Assembly (NCBI GenBank): GCA_024734495.1
Contig: JALMQS010000066.1
Location: forward strand, 6,230,280-6,294,279
DNA length: 64,000 bases
Direction of reading: 5' to 3'
Source: Forficula auricularia
Lineage: Eukaryota > Arthropoda > Insecta > Dermaptera > Forficulidae
Position numbers and translations under genes: made by a program. Shown piece after piece: positions 23,488-35,999 of the stretch (the stretch's first letter is position 1; every line of letters begins with the position of its first letter). The notes under the pieces are model-generated. The model saw nothing but the letters and a program-made list of their open reading frames with translations. It was not told the DNA's origin and did not search any database.

Positions 23488-24140
23488 ACGTCTTCTGATG
23501 TGGCCATCCACTTGACTTTACCATACAACCTGGGCCCTCACTTATATTTAATATTTAATAAAATTATTTATAATCATGTAGGGGAGGGGGTTAGTTTTTG
23601 CATTTTTGACTTCTGGCGGCACACTCATTATGTATACAAAATTTGGTTGAGTTTGGTACAAGAGCCTATATTTTCATTTTTTACCCTACACCCCCCCCCC
23701 TCCATTTTGGGCGGTTAGTTTTTGCATTTTTAGACTTCTGGAGTCCCACTGATTATGTATACAAAATTTGGTTGAGTTTGGTACAAGAGCCTATATTTTC
23801 TTTTTTTCTAATCAGCTCTTAAATCTCATTGGACCAAAACTACGTGTGAAATTTGGTTTCGATATTCACACTAGTTTTTGAGCTAGCTCGTCCACAAAAA
23901 TTTGGTAACGCACAAACTAACAGACATTTTGAGAAAACAATTGTTATCTTGAAAAAATAATTGTTTCGATGTTCATTTGTTAGAGCTTTTTTGTAGACCG
24001 AAATGCCATGGTTTCGCTCAATTTTTTAATCAAAATAGTTTCAGCTGTTTTTGAGATATTTCGAAAAAAAGAAGCATAAAGAAAAAACACTTTTTTCATG
24101 CACGATTACAATACTTGACCATACTCTGTATGGTAAAGTA
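23488..24140. mobile_element. Repeat family H, copy 2
   Basis: Termini TTTACCATACA and TGTATGGTAAAG are inverted repeats. Two internal copies of TATGTATACAAAATTTGG flank poly-C runs (23691, 23750), an internal duplication absent from copy 1. No transposase. Confidence 0.7.
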
Positions 24141-24309
24141 AAAAATTGAGGGGGGACCTTTTGTTTACATTTCAGATTTTTTCGAGTGTGTCAAAGTTTT
24201 ATATCATATATATTATAATCGCTTTATAGCTATAAATGTTTCATTTCTCAGATAGTTGAAAATACCTATTATTTCTAGAAGTGATATATTATGTAAGTTA
24301 TTCTGAAGA

Positions 24310-24730
24310 AGGTCAGGTTATAAAAACTACCGGAAGTGCAATATGATCTACCTAAGGATATGGCAAACAAGTACTTGGCAACAATGCAATTCTGAATTTA
24401 TATTTCTTAGAGCTTTTGTGCCTCACTAGCTTTCTACAAACAAACAAAAAATATAAAATAATATTTATTTCAAATTGCTTTCAAGTGATCTCTGTTTGAT
24501 GACAGATTTGAACTCAATAAGTTTTGAAAGGAAAAAAAAACAGGAAATATTTTCAAATCTCAGTTGTCCGTGAATAGAATGGATCATTTGTCATTTGTCC
24601 AGACAATATTTGGATGTGACTGGCAATAGAGACGAATAACGTTCCGTTGACAAGTGGTTTTCAACAAGTGACGATCCTTGACATCCAACAATAAGCTAAG
24701 AGCCGTGTCTGATAAGACAACAATGAAGGG
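24310..24730 (-). repeat. Dispersed repeat K, uninterrupted copy
   Basis: Matches, in inverse orientation, the two halves at 39420-39625 and 41031-41130, with GACAAATGACAAATGATCCA, CATCAAACAGA and GAAAGCRATTTGAAA in the same order. It therefore shows the empty site of the foldback inserted at 39630. Non-coding. Confidence 0.65.
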
Positions 24731-24739
24731 AAACAAAAC

Positions 24740-26140
24740 AATTCTGGCTCTTTTTACTCTTAACTTCTATTATCTCATCTGATTCATCCAGAATGAGACT
24801 GTTATTATTAGATGTGATGCCTGAAGATGGAGACACCGTTAAATTTTTTATTCTTTATACATATAGATGTTATGGTAGTTCTTTCACAAATGCAAAAATT
24901 CAAAGTCTTCGAAACTTGGAATATAAGTCATTAAAAGCATAAAAAAAACACTGTTAAGATTTGAAGACGATTTACCACACCAAACATGAATTAATTGTAA
25001 TAAAAAATGAAATCTTTTACATATGGTAGATTGGGAAAGGGTGTGAAAATGATCATTATTTTATATTTTTTCATTGAAGGTTTCACCCACCATCTTGATG
25101 AAAAACTAATATTTAATATATTCGGAGTAACTTAAAAAAAATTGGAATTATTTATCTCGTAGTTTTGATAAAAAAATAAAAAAACATTTTTTGGCGATAT
25201 AATATCAATGGCTTGGAAACGATCCATTCACAAAGAGAATATAGTAGTATAAAAAGTACAGTCACGTTAAAAAAACATAACCTAAAATTTTAGCACCGTT
25301 CATATTTATAGAGGGGTTACGAGGCTAAAACTTTTTGTGTGGTTTGTCGCGAAAGAACCTCCTTAAATAAAACTTCGGCTAATATCTCGGTGTAAAATAT
25401 TTTTTTTAGCCGACCTTTTAAATCCTCAACGGTATCAATCTTCAGGTTAGTTTTATTGTTATTATTATTTGTAAAAATAATTTATTGGTACGTTTGAGGA
25501 CCGAATCTGGCCGGGTAATCAGATTATTATTATTTGCTTATTTGTGTACTTATTAAAATGCCTGAAAGCATTATCAAGCTGTCTGTGTGTATCCACTATT
25601 ACTCAAGAAGAAAAAAGTACTAGGAATATCATTCGGTGCGAAAGTATCTTACCTATATACCATTTTCTAAGATTTAGAGATTTCAAACTCAGAATTTTTT
25701 GGTGAAAAACAAAAAGAAATCGAATCTTTATATATGAGGAGCTTCAAATTTGAGAAGAAATAAAATGCCGGAAAAATATATTTTCCGATTTTATTCTATT
25801 GAACGATAGATAAATGGAAAATAATATAATTTTCCTAGCAAAGGCTTGTAATGAAAATATCTACCCAACAAAAACAAAAAGTTGGCTTTTACGCTTTGTT
25901 ATGTAAATCACGAATTATGTTACCAAATCTCGTAAAAGCCAAGTTTTAGGAAAATAATTTCAACTAAAAATGTGAAATCAATAAAAAATATAGATGGACA
26001 TGCGTTTTAATTGAAGTCACTATATTATCGACTCATTTAATAAATTGATCTGTTGAGCTTGACAGCACATTAGATCTCACTACATTTTTTTGGCAAACGG
26101 ATTTTATTAATCGTTACACATGTGTTTTTGTTTGGATTTC
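24740..26140. other. AT-rich stretch with a small inverted repeat
   Basis: TTGGCTTTTACG near 25903 pairs with CGTAAAAGCCAA near 25940. Nothing else recognised. Confidence 0.35.
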
Positions 26141-26149
26141 ACTTCTTTT

Positions 26150-26500
26150 TGTACGATACATGGGTACGCTCCACACTCTACCAACATGCCAAGTTTTAGC
26201 ATTCCAGAGTCATTACATTTTCACTATGATGGGTTAATTAAGCCTATAAATTTCACCTGTTCATTTTAGGTCCTGAAGAAGAGAAAGTTTCGCTTTTTCG
26301 ATTTTTCCCTTTAATTGTACCACAAACTCTACCCCTATCCCAAATTTCAGCATTCTAGGTTCAGAGGAACTACTTTAGAATTTTGATGAGTCAGTCGGTC
26401 AGTGAGTGATTGAGTGAGTGACGAAAAAGTCTATCTTTGGCTTCTTGTAACTTGGACGAGCAATAGAAATAAGAAATTTGTTAATTTAGTTAAGCTTATG
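26150..26500. repeat. Repeat family I
   Basis: CCACAAACTCTACC, CAGCATTCTAG and GTCAGTGAGTGATTGAGTGA match 12690-12800. Non-coding. Confidence 0.5.
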
Positions 26501-26964
26501 GACCAGTATTGTGGAAAAAATTCAGCCATGTAGAGGTTTCCTGTGCGAAGTTACAGAGGTGTCAAAGCTGATGCAGTGCCCCCAGATGAAATCTTCATAT
26601 TATCTCGCAGATTTCAATCATTATAGAAACAGGGGAGGGTAGGAGTTATTCCGGAGAACTACTAGAAACCCAACGACTTTGCTCCAGTACAAGCTGATCA
26701 CTAATATATTTTCATATTAACAAGCAAGGATTTTCACACAATTCTTTGGAATTTTATATTTATATAGCAGATTCAGCATAGTGTGAATAATTTTCTCAAC
26801 GGTTTTTTTTTATCCAAACATCTGTTCTCATCTCTCTATATTGCTCGATAACCTTCCCATTTCTCGCCCTTTTGTGTCCCTCAATTCAATTTCTTTTCCT
26901 TTCCCTCACCAAATTTTAAACAATTTTCCAATACTAAAATGTATAATATTATATACTTCTTAAT
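26501..26964. other. Unassigned stretch
   Basis: No features seen; from 26810 the sequence is pyrimidine-rich. Confidence 0.3.
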
Positions 26965-27290
26965 AAGTTGTTGTAGGGAAATAAGGACAATAGCTTATGC
27001 AAATTAATTTTATTTTTTGCCAATGTTTCGTCAACTTTGTTGACTTCCTCAGGGCTCAAACAAATTAACTTCTTTATATACTTTTTTTTACTTAGGGAAA
27101 GTGGTGTAAGTTTTAGGTGAAACATGATATTAATTAATAAAGTAAAGGGATGTAGTTTCACGTTTTTAATCTGTAAACTCTTGATGATGGACTAATAATT
27201 CGAAATATATTTAGTTTGTATAAACCTCTTTGAGTTTTATTTCATTCACTGTGAAACTACACTCCCTTTACTTTATTAATTCATTATATA
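26965..27290. mobile_element. Two Penelope-like termini
   Basis: 27024-27053 on the minus strand reads CTGAGGAAGTCAAC, AAA, GTTGACGAAAC: a hammerhead-like core with a 6-bp stem II. 27096-27130 carries the end motif GTGGTGTAAGTTTTAGGTGA. 27181-27212 on the plus strand is a decayed second core (TTGATGATGG..CGAAATA) followed by the same 3' sequence as 42450-42530. Together they are remnants of one or two Penelope-like insertions. Confidence 0.6.
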
Positions 27291-28700
27291 CTTCTGTTAA
27301 TTAAATTCATCACAATTATATTGATTAATTTTAATATTTCCTATGCAAATTTAAATACCTACACACCTTGACGATAATGAATTTAAATAGTGTTATGATG
27401 GTGGGATATAAAACACGATCTATAATAAAGAAATAGAATCTACATAAAATATATATAATTATCAGTATTTTAAATAATAATTGTTGTGTGAAGAAAGGTA
27501 GAAATAAAAATATTATTAAGAAATTAAAAAGTAAAGGTCTTGAGGGCACATTTAATTTTAATTTTATTATTACACTTTCTATCCAAAGGTCTATGAAATT
27601 TCAGTACCATAGGTGGTAAATTGTAGAAATTTCTATATTGTATACGGATTAACATACAGAAAACCAAACAGTACCTACCTAAACGAGGAAATTAGATGGA
27701 TACTTTATTAGTATGTGTCCCTAAAAACTATAAAAGTTCTAGCATAAAGTATCAGATTCCTAACTACTGTAATTATAGATTATACCAATTTTAAAAGTTC
27801 TATGTTTACTTTTAATACCTACTCTATAGAGAAGCGTAGTGAGACTGGCTAATTTTAAATAGATGAAAACATTGAGATCTTTAACTGCAAAATATTTATC
27901 ACTTAGAAATTTTACAAGGCAGTGTATGGTTACGTATTATTTTACTCTTACCCTAACTTAGTAATAATTAAGATTACGTTTATTTTCACTTACTTTATCG
28001 GAAAAAATTGTTTCTTAAGAACTGAGTTTTAATCAATTAGAAATTATAAAAAAATTTCAGATCAAATAAATAAGTCAAGATCGTCTGACGAATTTATGTA
28101 TTTTATAAATAGAATTTGATATATGTACTTTGTAAACCAAATTTCGACATGTAATTGTTAAATGTTCTCATTAGGCGATAAAAAGTTCGGAAAATAAAAT
28201 TATTTTACAAACGTGTTAATTGTTTGAAATAAAATTTATAAAAATATCTGAGTTTATTTTTTAGAAGGACCCAATATTCTTTCCTGACCATAGGTGTCAA
28301 AATTTCTCTCTGACGAATGCAATAAAAGGAACACAACTTTTTGTGAGTTAAAATTGAGCTGCAAATTTTTTTTTTCCAATAACTTTTTGTGAGTTAAAAT
28401 TGAGCTGCAAATTTTTTTTTCCAATAACAAGAATGTGTATTCAAAAACTTTTATCATACAACTTTGAATTTATGTCGTATACCAAACAAAAGTCATATAC
28501 CGAGCAAAATTTATCACGTCCTATCAGGACGTATTTCGAATTGGGCGTGTTCCAAAGCAGACGTATACCACTGTACTTCTAGCTTGTGAGTTACGAGTTT
28601 CTATTTTATCAATTCTAATGAAGTACGAGTATAATTTTGTATATTTGACTAGCTGTGCTTACGGTTTGTGATTACTGATTAGATTATACATGAGAAAAAC
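27291..28700. other. AT-rich stretch with a short tandem duplication
   Basis: At 28337-28430 a 45-bp unit containing TTTTTGTGAGTTAAAATTGA is repeated twice in tandem. The frames of 60-72 codons show no protein character. Confidence 0.4.
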
Positions 28701-28723
28701 TTTATCAAAATAGATAAATAGAC

Positions 28724-28867
28724 ATGACCAAGCTATCACATACTGTCCGTGTCCATGTTTACAAATATCTCCAAAGACTGTCGGAAGAATGTAAGTCAAA
28801 ATGCTATCTAGACCGTACAGTGACATGTGTCCCAAAGGAATTTCTCATACAACTTCCCCTTCTTTGA
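28724..28867 (+). CDS. Possible 47-residue small ORF
   Basis: An ATG at 28724 opens 47 codons to TGA, reading in part KYLQRLSEECKSKCYLDRT, in a slightly GC-richer pocket. Composition is protein-like (charged, two Cys), with no signal peptide or known domain. Chance cannot be excluded at this length. It could also be an exon, since GTAAGTC occurs inside it at 28792. Confidence 0.2.
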   Translation: MTKLSHTVRVHVYKYLQRLSEECKSKCYLDRTVTCVPKEFLIQLPLL

Positions 28868-29429
28868 TTTTCGATTTTCTCTTTTAAAATTAGCCACTTT
28901 ACAGAATTTCAATCGAGATAAAACATTACAAAATTTGTGATACTTGTTAAGCACACTGATTTTTTTTAACCATAGATACCGTTTTTGAGAAAAAATAAAA
29001 TAAAAACCACACTAACTTGCAAGTAAAGGTATTAATGAGATATGTCAATTTAGACCAAAAGCTTACCATACTGTTGCTTACTGATTTCTAGCTAAAGTTT
29101 CAAATTTCGCTGTTCTGTAACTTATTATAGTAAGCTGATAATTGCAACACACACTCACACACAGACATAATTGGAGTGAGTTTTGGCTCTAACACCCACA
29201 AAACCAGTTTTATTTTTGTAAATTCAGTTTCTGTTTCTTAAGGGCATCAATTACTATCACTTAGAGCTGTCAAGAGTCATATTAACTTTTATAATTTTGG
29301 TTCAAGACTAGAAAGAAGAAAATTGAATTAAATTAATTGAAAGTGAATGCAAAATTGGGTTCAACTCGAAGAAAAATTATTATAATCATTAGGTAATTAG
29401 CCTCAAAAATAGAAAAATATTCCTAAAGA

Positions 29430-30665
29430 CGTGTATCGAAAATCCTCATATTTATATCTACTATATGGATATGAAACATAGATGATTGGAAAGGAAGAGA
29501 ACATGACGTATTATATGAAAATACTAACGATTAAATGGGATTTATAAAAAGTTATTAATACATAGAATAAATTATAGAAAAGAGAGACATTAAGCCTAGT
29601 TTACATGGACTTAGTACTTACCATTAGTACTATTCTATTTACTAAGCACCTAGCAGACTAACTGGTTAGTAGTGGTTTACACGTCTCTACTACTAACCAA
29701 TGTAATTAGTGTATTTTATTAAGGGAGAATGGTGTGGGTTTTTGGTGAAACATGTTTTAAATAAAGCAAAGAAAATTTTTGAAAATTTTTCTTTACCTAC
29801 TTTATTTATTTAGTGTTAGTGAAAGGTTCAAAAAACGCGTTCGGATAATTAGTTTTTATTGATTTTTCTGCTGTCCACTTTTCGGCCATGTCCATAAATC
29901 TACAAAGAATTTTTTTGAATGAATTTATTACTCACTTGTCACACCACTTGTCACAATTTACAATTAATTTAAAAAAATTTATTTCACAAATCTATAAGGC
30001 CCTCTTCACTAGACGATTCCTTAGAGTTGCAACGGAAAGAAACTAGTCGAGTATCGTCAATTTGAGTTGCCTGTGCGAAGTTAAAGTGAATAATGGATTT
30101 TAAATTATTATTGAATGTTTGATTAAATTTGATTCCCATTACAAATAATAAAAAGAAAATCTAACTAATAATGATAATATTACATATTTATCAAGTTCGT
30201 TAAATATTTGAATTCCTAAATTCTATATTATTAAAAAGAAAAATAGTGAAATATATAGGTAGGGTGAGTACTACTTGGCATTAGTAAATAGAAACCATTT
30301 CTATTGCCACTCTACTAACCACTTATATTGAGTGTTTACACGACACAGAATTAGTGTGAGTGGTTAGTACTAATGCTTAGTACTAAGCCCGTGTAAACTA
30401 GCATTTAAGGAAGATTCTGTACAAGAGAAGAGCTCACTTGATAGGGCGCACATTGAGACACGGGAATTGATGAGGAATTTTTGGGTATGTGGTAAAGAGT
30501 AAGGGGAAGACCTAGATTAGAATATTTTCCCCAGATTATAAAGGATAGGGGATGTCGGATTTTTAGAGAAGTGGATGAGGTACCATGAAGAGTCAAATGG
30601 AGGCGGGTGGTTGCTTCAAACCAGTCCTCGGACTGTTTGCTTTTGAGGATGAGAGGTAGTTAAAT
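29430..30665 (+). pseudogene. LINE C-terminal remnant split by a foldback
   Basis: Left part (to 29592) carries YGYET, then KEENMTYYMKIL, then IKWD with several stops, matching the YGSETW...KILRR..GIKW stretch downstream of the RT domain in arthropod LINEs. After the insertion, 30403-30665 continues LIGRTLRHGN, RGRPRLEYFPQIIKDRGC and RVKWRRVVASNQSSDC, the usual C-terminal end. Stops and frameshifts make it inactive. The intact protein would copy LINE RNA into the genome. Confidence 0.75.
29593..30402. mobile_element. Harbinger-like foldback element inside the LINE
   Basis: Ends AGCCTAGTTTACATGG and GTGTAAACTAGCAT lie between TTA and TTA (3-bp duplication as in PIF/Harbinger). Subterminal ACTTAGTACTTACCATTAG pairs with the right arm. 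The interior holds a later Penelope-like end (29719-29760, GGTGTGGGTTTTTGGTGAAA). No transposase frame. Confidence 0.65.
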
Positions 30666-30669
30666 CTTA

Positions 30670-31630
30670 AATGGACTTTAATTACTATTTTGACACAACT
30701 TCCCTTCTACTATAAAACTATCATATCGTTCCAACTAGAATTCGAAATTTAAAGTCAAATATATTTTGTAAAATCTTCTCTATTTAATTTAACTCTTATT
30801 CGAAATTTTCCGTTCTATTTCTATCTTTTTTCTGCTAAATTTTGATTAATTTCACACCCTCAAATTTTTCGCTTTTTTTCCATTGAATCAAATTCTTGTC
30901 TCAATTAAAATAAAACAAAAACAATTTCAAGCTATAGTATATTGTTAACTTAATTTGTTTAATTTTTCATTAAATTTATTTTTTATCTCTCGTCTCTCAC
31001 TTCCCTACCCTTTATTTTTCTATGACTCTCTCTCTCTCTTTGATAATTAAAATTATCTGAATGCAATGCAAGTGATTTCAGCCATAAATGAGGTTTTTTA
31101 TCACTTCCAAGCTCTTTTTCTCTTTCTTTCACTCTTTCTCCCCCTTTTTTTGGTCCTTTTTTCCCTTATTAACTCTATCTAGCGAAATACAGAAGAAAAA
31201 ACAACGAGCTGTTCAATTAAATTAAATTAAATTGAAATATAATTTTTTAGCAGGTTTTTAAGAAGGAATTTTAATTATCTCAAGTTTTTTTTTAATGCCA
31301 CTTCTAAATCACCCCTTTTATTCTAATATTCTACCAGTTAGTTACCGCTGCTTTTCCTCGAAGTTTTGAAGTAACCAAGAGAATAATACAGCCTTTTAGA
31401 CAGTCACCCATTCAAGAACTTTCAGTGAAGGTTACTTATATTTCAGAATTATTTCTTTCACAACGTCCACCTTAATGATGGTAAATAATACAAGATTCAA
31501 GACTCTACTTAGTAGTAGCGATTAAAAAAGCCGGCTAAGTGAGAGTCGGATATCGAGGGTTTCATACCTCTTATCTTCCAAAATAGTTGAGATAGGAAAT
31601 CGGTTCTTATTTTTCCTTAAAAGGAGGATT
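30670..31630. other. Unassigned stretch
   Basis: 30990-31170 is pyrimidine-rich and contains GCCATAAATGAGG and TTATCACTTCC; it could be regulatory. 31300-31620 is less AT-rich but without splice pairs or long frames. Confidence 0.3.
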
Positions 31631-31638
31631 TCTTTAAT

Positions 31639-32356
31639 TTAAGGTAGTTGTTTCGCGACAATTTTAGCAAAAAGTTAATGATAGAGTATATAGAACAGAC
31701 AATAAGGATTCATAATTCATAAGCCCAAAACTTTTTGCTGTTTATGTACCACTACTAGCCAATCCCGTGCTCGTTTGACAAATCTGTCAACACTGTCCGA
31801 GCTTGTATATATTTTATCATAGAAATTTCAGATAAAGTACATTATAAAGGGAGATTTATAAAACAAAAAGTTCTTAATAAGCGATTGAAAGCTGTTGCGA
31901 CAATGGCTGAAGTGAAAAACGTCAAAAATATTACTAAAGTTAACCCACTTTTTAGGTTAAATAAATACGTTGTTGCTGGCTTGTTTTTAGTATAAATTTT
32001 TCATTATACATTTTTCATTATTTATTCATTATTATCTCAGAAACTGTGTTGTAACTATGAATTAAAATTTTCTTAAAAAATGTATTAGTTATTGTTTAAT
32101 GTTGGTTTAGTTTTTTATAACACTGGTGGAAGGGTTTCTTAATTATAATTAAATATGTAGGTAAACTTTCCGATATCCCGTATAGTGCAATGTTAAAGAG
32201 TCTGAAAAACTCTATATTTGGAATTTAATATCTCCGGAACTATATTGTTCATAAATTTCGTTTTACCACCAATCGATGCAGAAGTATTTAAATAATAATC
32301 TCTCTAAATTTCAAAAAAATCTTAAGAAAACACATATGATGAAACAATTACCTTAA
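31639..32356 (+). mobile_element. TTAA-ended DNA element, copy B
   Basis: Borders TTAAGGTAGTTGTTTCGCGA and CAATTACCTTAA. From about 31845 the plus strand encodes KGRFIKQKVLNKRLKAVAT, then ITKVNPLFRLNKYVVAG and a stop; the same short peptide occurs in copy C. The conserved frame hints at the remains of a transposase terminus or a retained micro-ORF. piggyBac-like assignment rests on the TTAA borders only. Confidence 0.65.
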
Positions 32357-33080
32357 TAGAGTTCTGTACAAAAGTAAAATGGAACACTATTAGTGTGATT
32401 ACAAAATATCTCTCTGTTTGTCTGTCAGAGCATTGTAGCAACTCTTAAACTTAAGAGACAAACAAACTTGAGATTTAGAATAATATTTAGGTATTTATTT
32501 TTGCTCCCATTTCAAACATTGAATTAAAATTTTAATCATGATATTTTGGGAGTCGAATTTAAAAATAAAAAATATTTTTTATCAGGAGTGTTGGAGATTC
32601 CTGTAAAGTTGAATTTTTTATCACTTTAAAAATGACGGTGTATTTTAGGAAGGCGTCAAAGTACAATTTTTAAAATAGATATTTCTAACTAATGGAGTTT
32701 TCAAATCACTGAAAATATAATTATAGACAAATTCTATAAATTCGCCCATTCTCTCTTTTAACAAAGACAAACAAGAACGATTTCAATATTTCAATTAATT
32801 TGAGAGTTATAATTGTTTGTCCTATCTTTACACAGATTTTAATGAAATGCGTCTCTATCTTAGGCAGCGCACTAACAAAATCGATTGAAACGTAATCGGT
32901 ATATTTAGGGCTAGTTTACTAAAGGTAATAACCTAGTTTGGTAAAAAAATTCTCATTTTCAAAATATTTTCAATTAAATATTTCAGTTAAATTTTTTTAA
33001 CTATAAGTTTTTGACGTGACAACGTCTTATAATTCGATGAAGCAGACTGCACTCTCGAAAAAACATGACTTATCTGAGGC
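32357..33080. other. AT-rich stretch, nothing assigned
   Basis: No repeat termini or coding frame recognised. Confidence 0.3.
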
Positions 33081-33250
33081 GTTTCATTTAAGGCTTGAAG
33101 TGCAAGCGAGCAGCGCGGAACGAGCAAGGAGCTAAGGAGGAACAGCTAGGCTAGAAAAGCAGGAGTGGGGGTGTCTCCAGTCAGGACAGGCATTCCCCTC
33201 CAGCCGCCATCGTGTGAAGGGCACAAACCTTCTCTTCCCATCTGAACGTA
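33080..33250. other. GC-richer island
   Basis: 170 bp of markedly higher GC, with no recognisable frame, repeat or RNA. Candidate conserved regulatory element or non-coding exon. Confidence 0.3.
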
Positions 33251-33842
33251 TGTTAATAAGTATCCATCTTTAAGATAGTTCTTTTTATTATTAACAGTGA
33301 TAAAAAACAAGTTTGATTTTCTTTATATTTTTTTTGTTTTTATTAAAAGTGTGTGCTAGGAAAGCCGAATCAATTATTAAAGAGGCGTTAAATGACAGTG
33401 GAGGAAAATTTATGAAAAAAATACAATGAAATATATTTGACTAATTCTTTAATGATGGACTTTAATGAATCACACTCGAATATTTTCTCTTCCATTAAAT
33501 AACCATATTTTTAATAATCTCCAATGGAAAACCATATAAGTATTACTAATTAAAAGTAGTTTCAAAATATTGTCTTTAAAATAAGAGTGCACTATATAAC
33601 AAAAAGAGTTATGTAGACAAAAGTAAATCGAAAAGAATATTTTTTAACAAGTTAACACATGTTTTCAAGGATATTAAATATAATTAATCGTTTCAACTTT
33701 TTGCCTACAATTGTACCTGATTTAAAAACTATATTTTTGGTATTTCTATAATATATATTTAAATTTTTTATTTGTTTTATAACTTAATTAATTCATTAAT
33801 CTTTTGAATTGTGTAAAAAGCATTGGTTTAATAAATAAATAA
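33251..33842. other. AT-rich stretch, nothing assigned
   Basis: No feature recognised. Confidence 0.3.
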
Positions 33843-33988
33843 AAAATCGGAATTGTCTATAAAGTCGGTTTACTGACGATAGTTGAACGTGAGACAACGT
33901 CATGAAAATACCATTCCATCTAAGTATTTTCTTATGACGTTGACATGATTCAATATCGTCAATAAATTGACTACGAACAACCGATTTT
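33843..33988. repeat. Foldback MITE, about 146 bp
   Basis: Arms AATCGGAATTGTC and GACGATAGTTGAACGTGAGA pair with ATTCAATATCGTCAATAAAT and ACAACCGATTT. The loop is near 33915. Confidence 0.65.
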
Positions 33989-34745
33989 TTTGTTAGACAT
34001 TAATTATTTTAATAAGTCAAAAATTACCTACACTTTTCGTTCTACAACTTTATTAAACTAATATAGGAGGCTTTGCTATTTATTTATTACTATCCGTCAA
34101 TGTTCAATCTTCCGAACTACTATTATAGACTAGTACTATTATTATAGAATTGACATAATTATTTAAAATATAAACCTAGATAGTTTATTTAAGTATTCAA
34201 ATAAATAAAACCTTTATGAAACGCTTTATTATAACAAAAAGTCGATTAGATTTCTCTTTTAAAAAATGAATATAAAATCGATTCCATCCTATTCAACTAC
34301 TAAATGGTTAATCATTAGATAGAGAGTCAGACGCACCGATCTATGGCATTTGATAGCCAGTCAGCCTTTCATTTCATGACAAAATATTTTCCCTCATAAT
34401 TCATTTTACCTTTTTTTTTTTATTTTTTTTTCTCTCTCTCTCTTTTTGGGACGAGTGAGTAAAACACCAAATTCAATAATTCATCAACAGACTGACACAC
34501 ACACTTGGATGTTATTTTTATTTTATTATGTAAAAATAGCCACTTGCAAGTAAATATTGACTGAATAAACAAGCTGTAATGTGTCGTGGTTGACACAACA
34601 TACAAATTGCTCTAGAGGGAAATAAAATAAAATAAAATAAAATTTTTAAAATTAATTAAGTCAAAGGAATATGACACGTGACTTGTGCACACCAAATACT
34701 GCCTCTCGCAGATATTTATATAAGTTTATTTCCATTACAGTGGAG
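33989..34745. other. AT-rich stretch, nothing assigned
   Basis: CT-repeat near 34431-34442; otherwise featureless. Confidence 0.3.
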
Positions 34746-34749
34746 TAGT

Positions 34750-34870
34750 ACAGCAAGTGATTTGAAAGCTTTCTCTAAAATCATAGTAGAAAGCCGAAAC
34801 TGTATATGAATTCAGCGCTGTAAGACAGTTGTCCGAAATAAAACGTATCCTGTAATATAATTAAAAGATT
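34750..34870 (+). repeat. Penelope-like terminus remnant
   Basis: GAAAGCTTTCTCTAAAATCA then AGAAAGCCGAAACTGTATATG looks like a decayed CTGAAA...CCGAAAC end; the flanking AAATAAAACGTATCCTGTA is typical tail sequence. The assignment rests on pattern only. Confidence 0.35.
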
Positions 34871-34984
34871 TGATTTTTGTAAGTGAATACTCCTGCCTGA
34901 GTCTACAAATAACTTCTTGAATTTTTCTTTTCTTCTCTTAAATTATTATTATTGTACTGCTTCATAAAATTAATGTTAATCATA

Positions 34985-35960
34985 GTAGATGGAATATCGT
35001 CCTCTTCCTTCTATACTAACGCGGGAGTTCTTTAGGAATCGGTCATCTCCCTTCCTTACCTATATCAAAGACCTTCTAAATTTTCCCTCCAATCCTATTC
35101 ATTGTGATGATAGCACTCTCCACAACACCCCTACATTGGGAAAAAAAGCGTAGACATTGCTTCTTCAATTAATTTAGATTTATGCAACTTAAAAATTGGA
35201 TATCTTAAAACATGGTTAATTTTATGTCATTCAAAACACAATCTTGCCTAATCTCTAGGTGGGTAGATAGGAACCTTCCTCAAATATCATTAGAATCTAA
35301 CTTAATGGAATTCAGTGATAATATATCATTCTGGGGTCTGACTTCTCTTGGAATGACCAAATCACGACTGCTGCTAAAGCTGCTGCGTGTAAGCTTGGTT
35401 TTCATATCAGGTCCAGACGCTATTTTAAGTCCAATCAACTTCTTACCCTATAAAAGGCTCAAATTCGCCCCTGTCTTGAATATGACTCTCATCTGTCGAT
35501 AAAGGAATTCAAGCATCTCTTATCACACTAGATGAAATTCAGAAGAAATCTTGCCCAGCCTTGTCTAACACACTCGACTCCCTGGCTCACCGTAGAACCG
35601 TATTATTCCCTGTACTATAGATACTAGTATGGTGTTGGTATTTGTTCAAACGGGTTGAAATCAATAATTCTTCCTAAAGCCCTATTTGTAAGAAGAACGC
35701 GATTTTCCAACGTTCAGCACCCCTTTGCTGTCAAATTGTATAAGAATCTAACCAAAGGTTTCGCCAAGTCGTATATCCCTATGACCTCTAGAGACTGGAA
35801 CTCACTTCCTTACAACGTATTCCCCGCGACTAATAACCTTGAGTTATTTTTTTCCACAATTTTAGATCAAGCGATTTTTGAAAGCCGGCATTGTACATAT
35901 ATAATCGGTGTCCTCCCACACCGTCATCCAATTGCTATGTAGATTCTACATAGAATAAAA
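34985..35960 (+). pseudogene. Non-LTR retrotransposon RT remnant
   Basis: Read across several frames. The palm appears as TYIKDLLNFPSNPIHCDDST, where the catalytic YADD box has shrunk to CDD. Then SFKTQSCLISRWVDRNLPQI and NLMEFSDNISFWGLTSL, KLRFAPVL-like thumb sequence, LDSLAHRRTVLF, RFSNVQHPFAVKLYKN and finally YIPMTSRDWNSLPYNVFP. This order (YxDD, KTQ, LG, LRPVLEY, HRR, WNSLP) is the C-terminal RT region of Jockey/CR1-type arthropod LINEs. An AATAAAATAAAATAAA-like tail follows at 35947. Multiple frameshifts; inactive and 5'-truncated. Confidence 0.85.
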
Positions 35961-35999
35961 TAAAATAAATGAAGATATCCATTTATCGTTGAGTTGATT

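Noticed and set aside
25436..25450. CTTCAG|GTTAGT as a recursive splice site
   Set aside because: Weak pyrimidine tract and suboptimal donor; not comparable with 550 and 38632.
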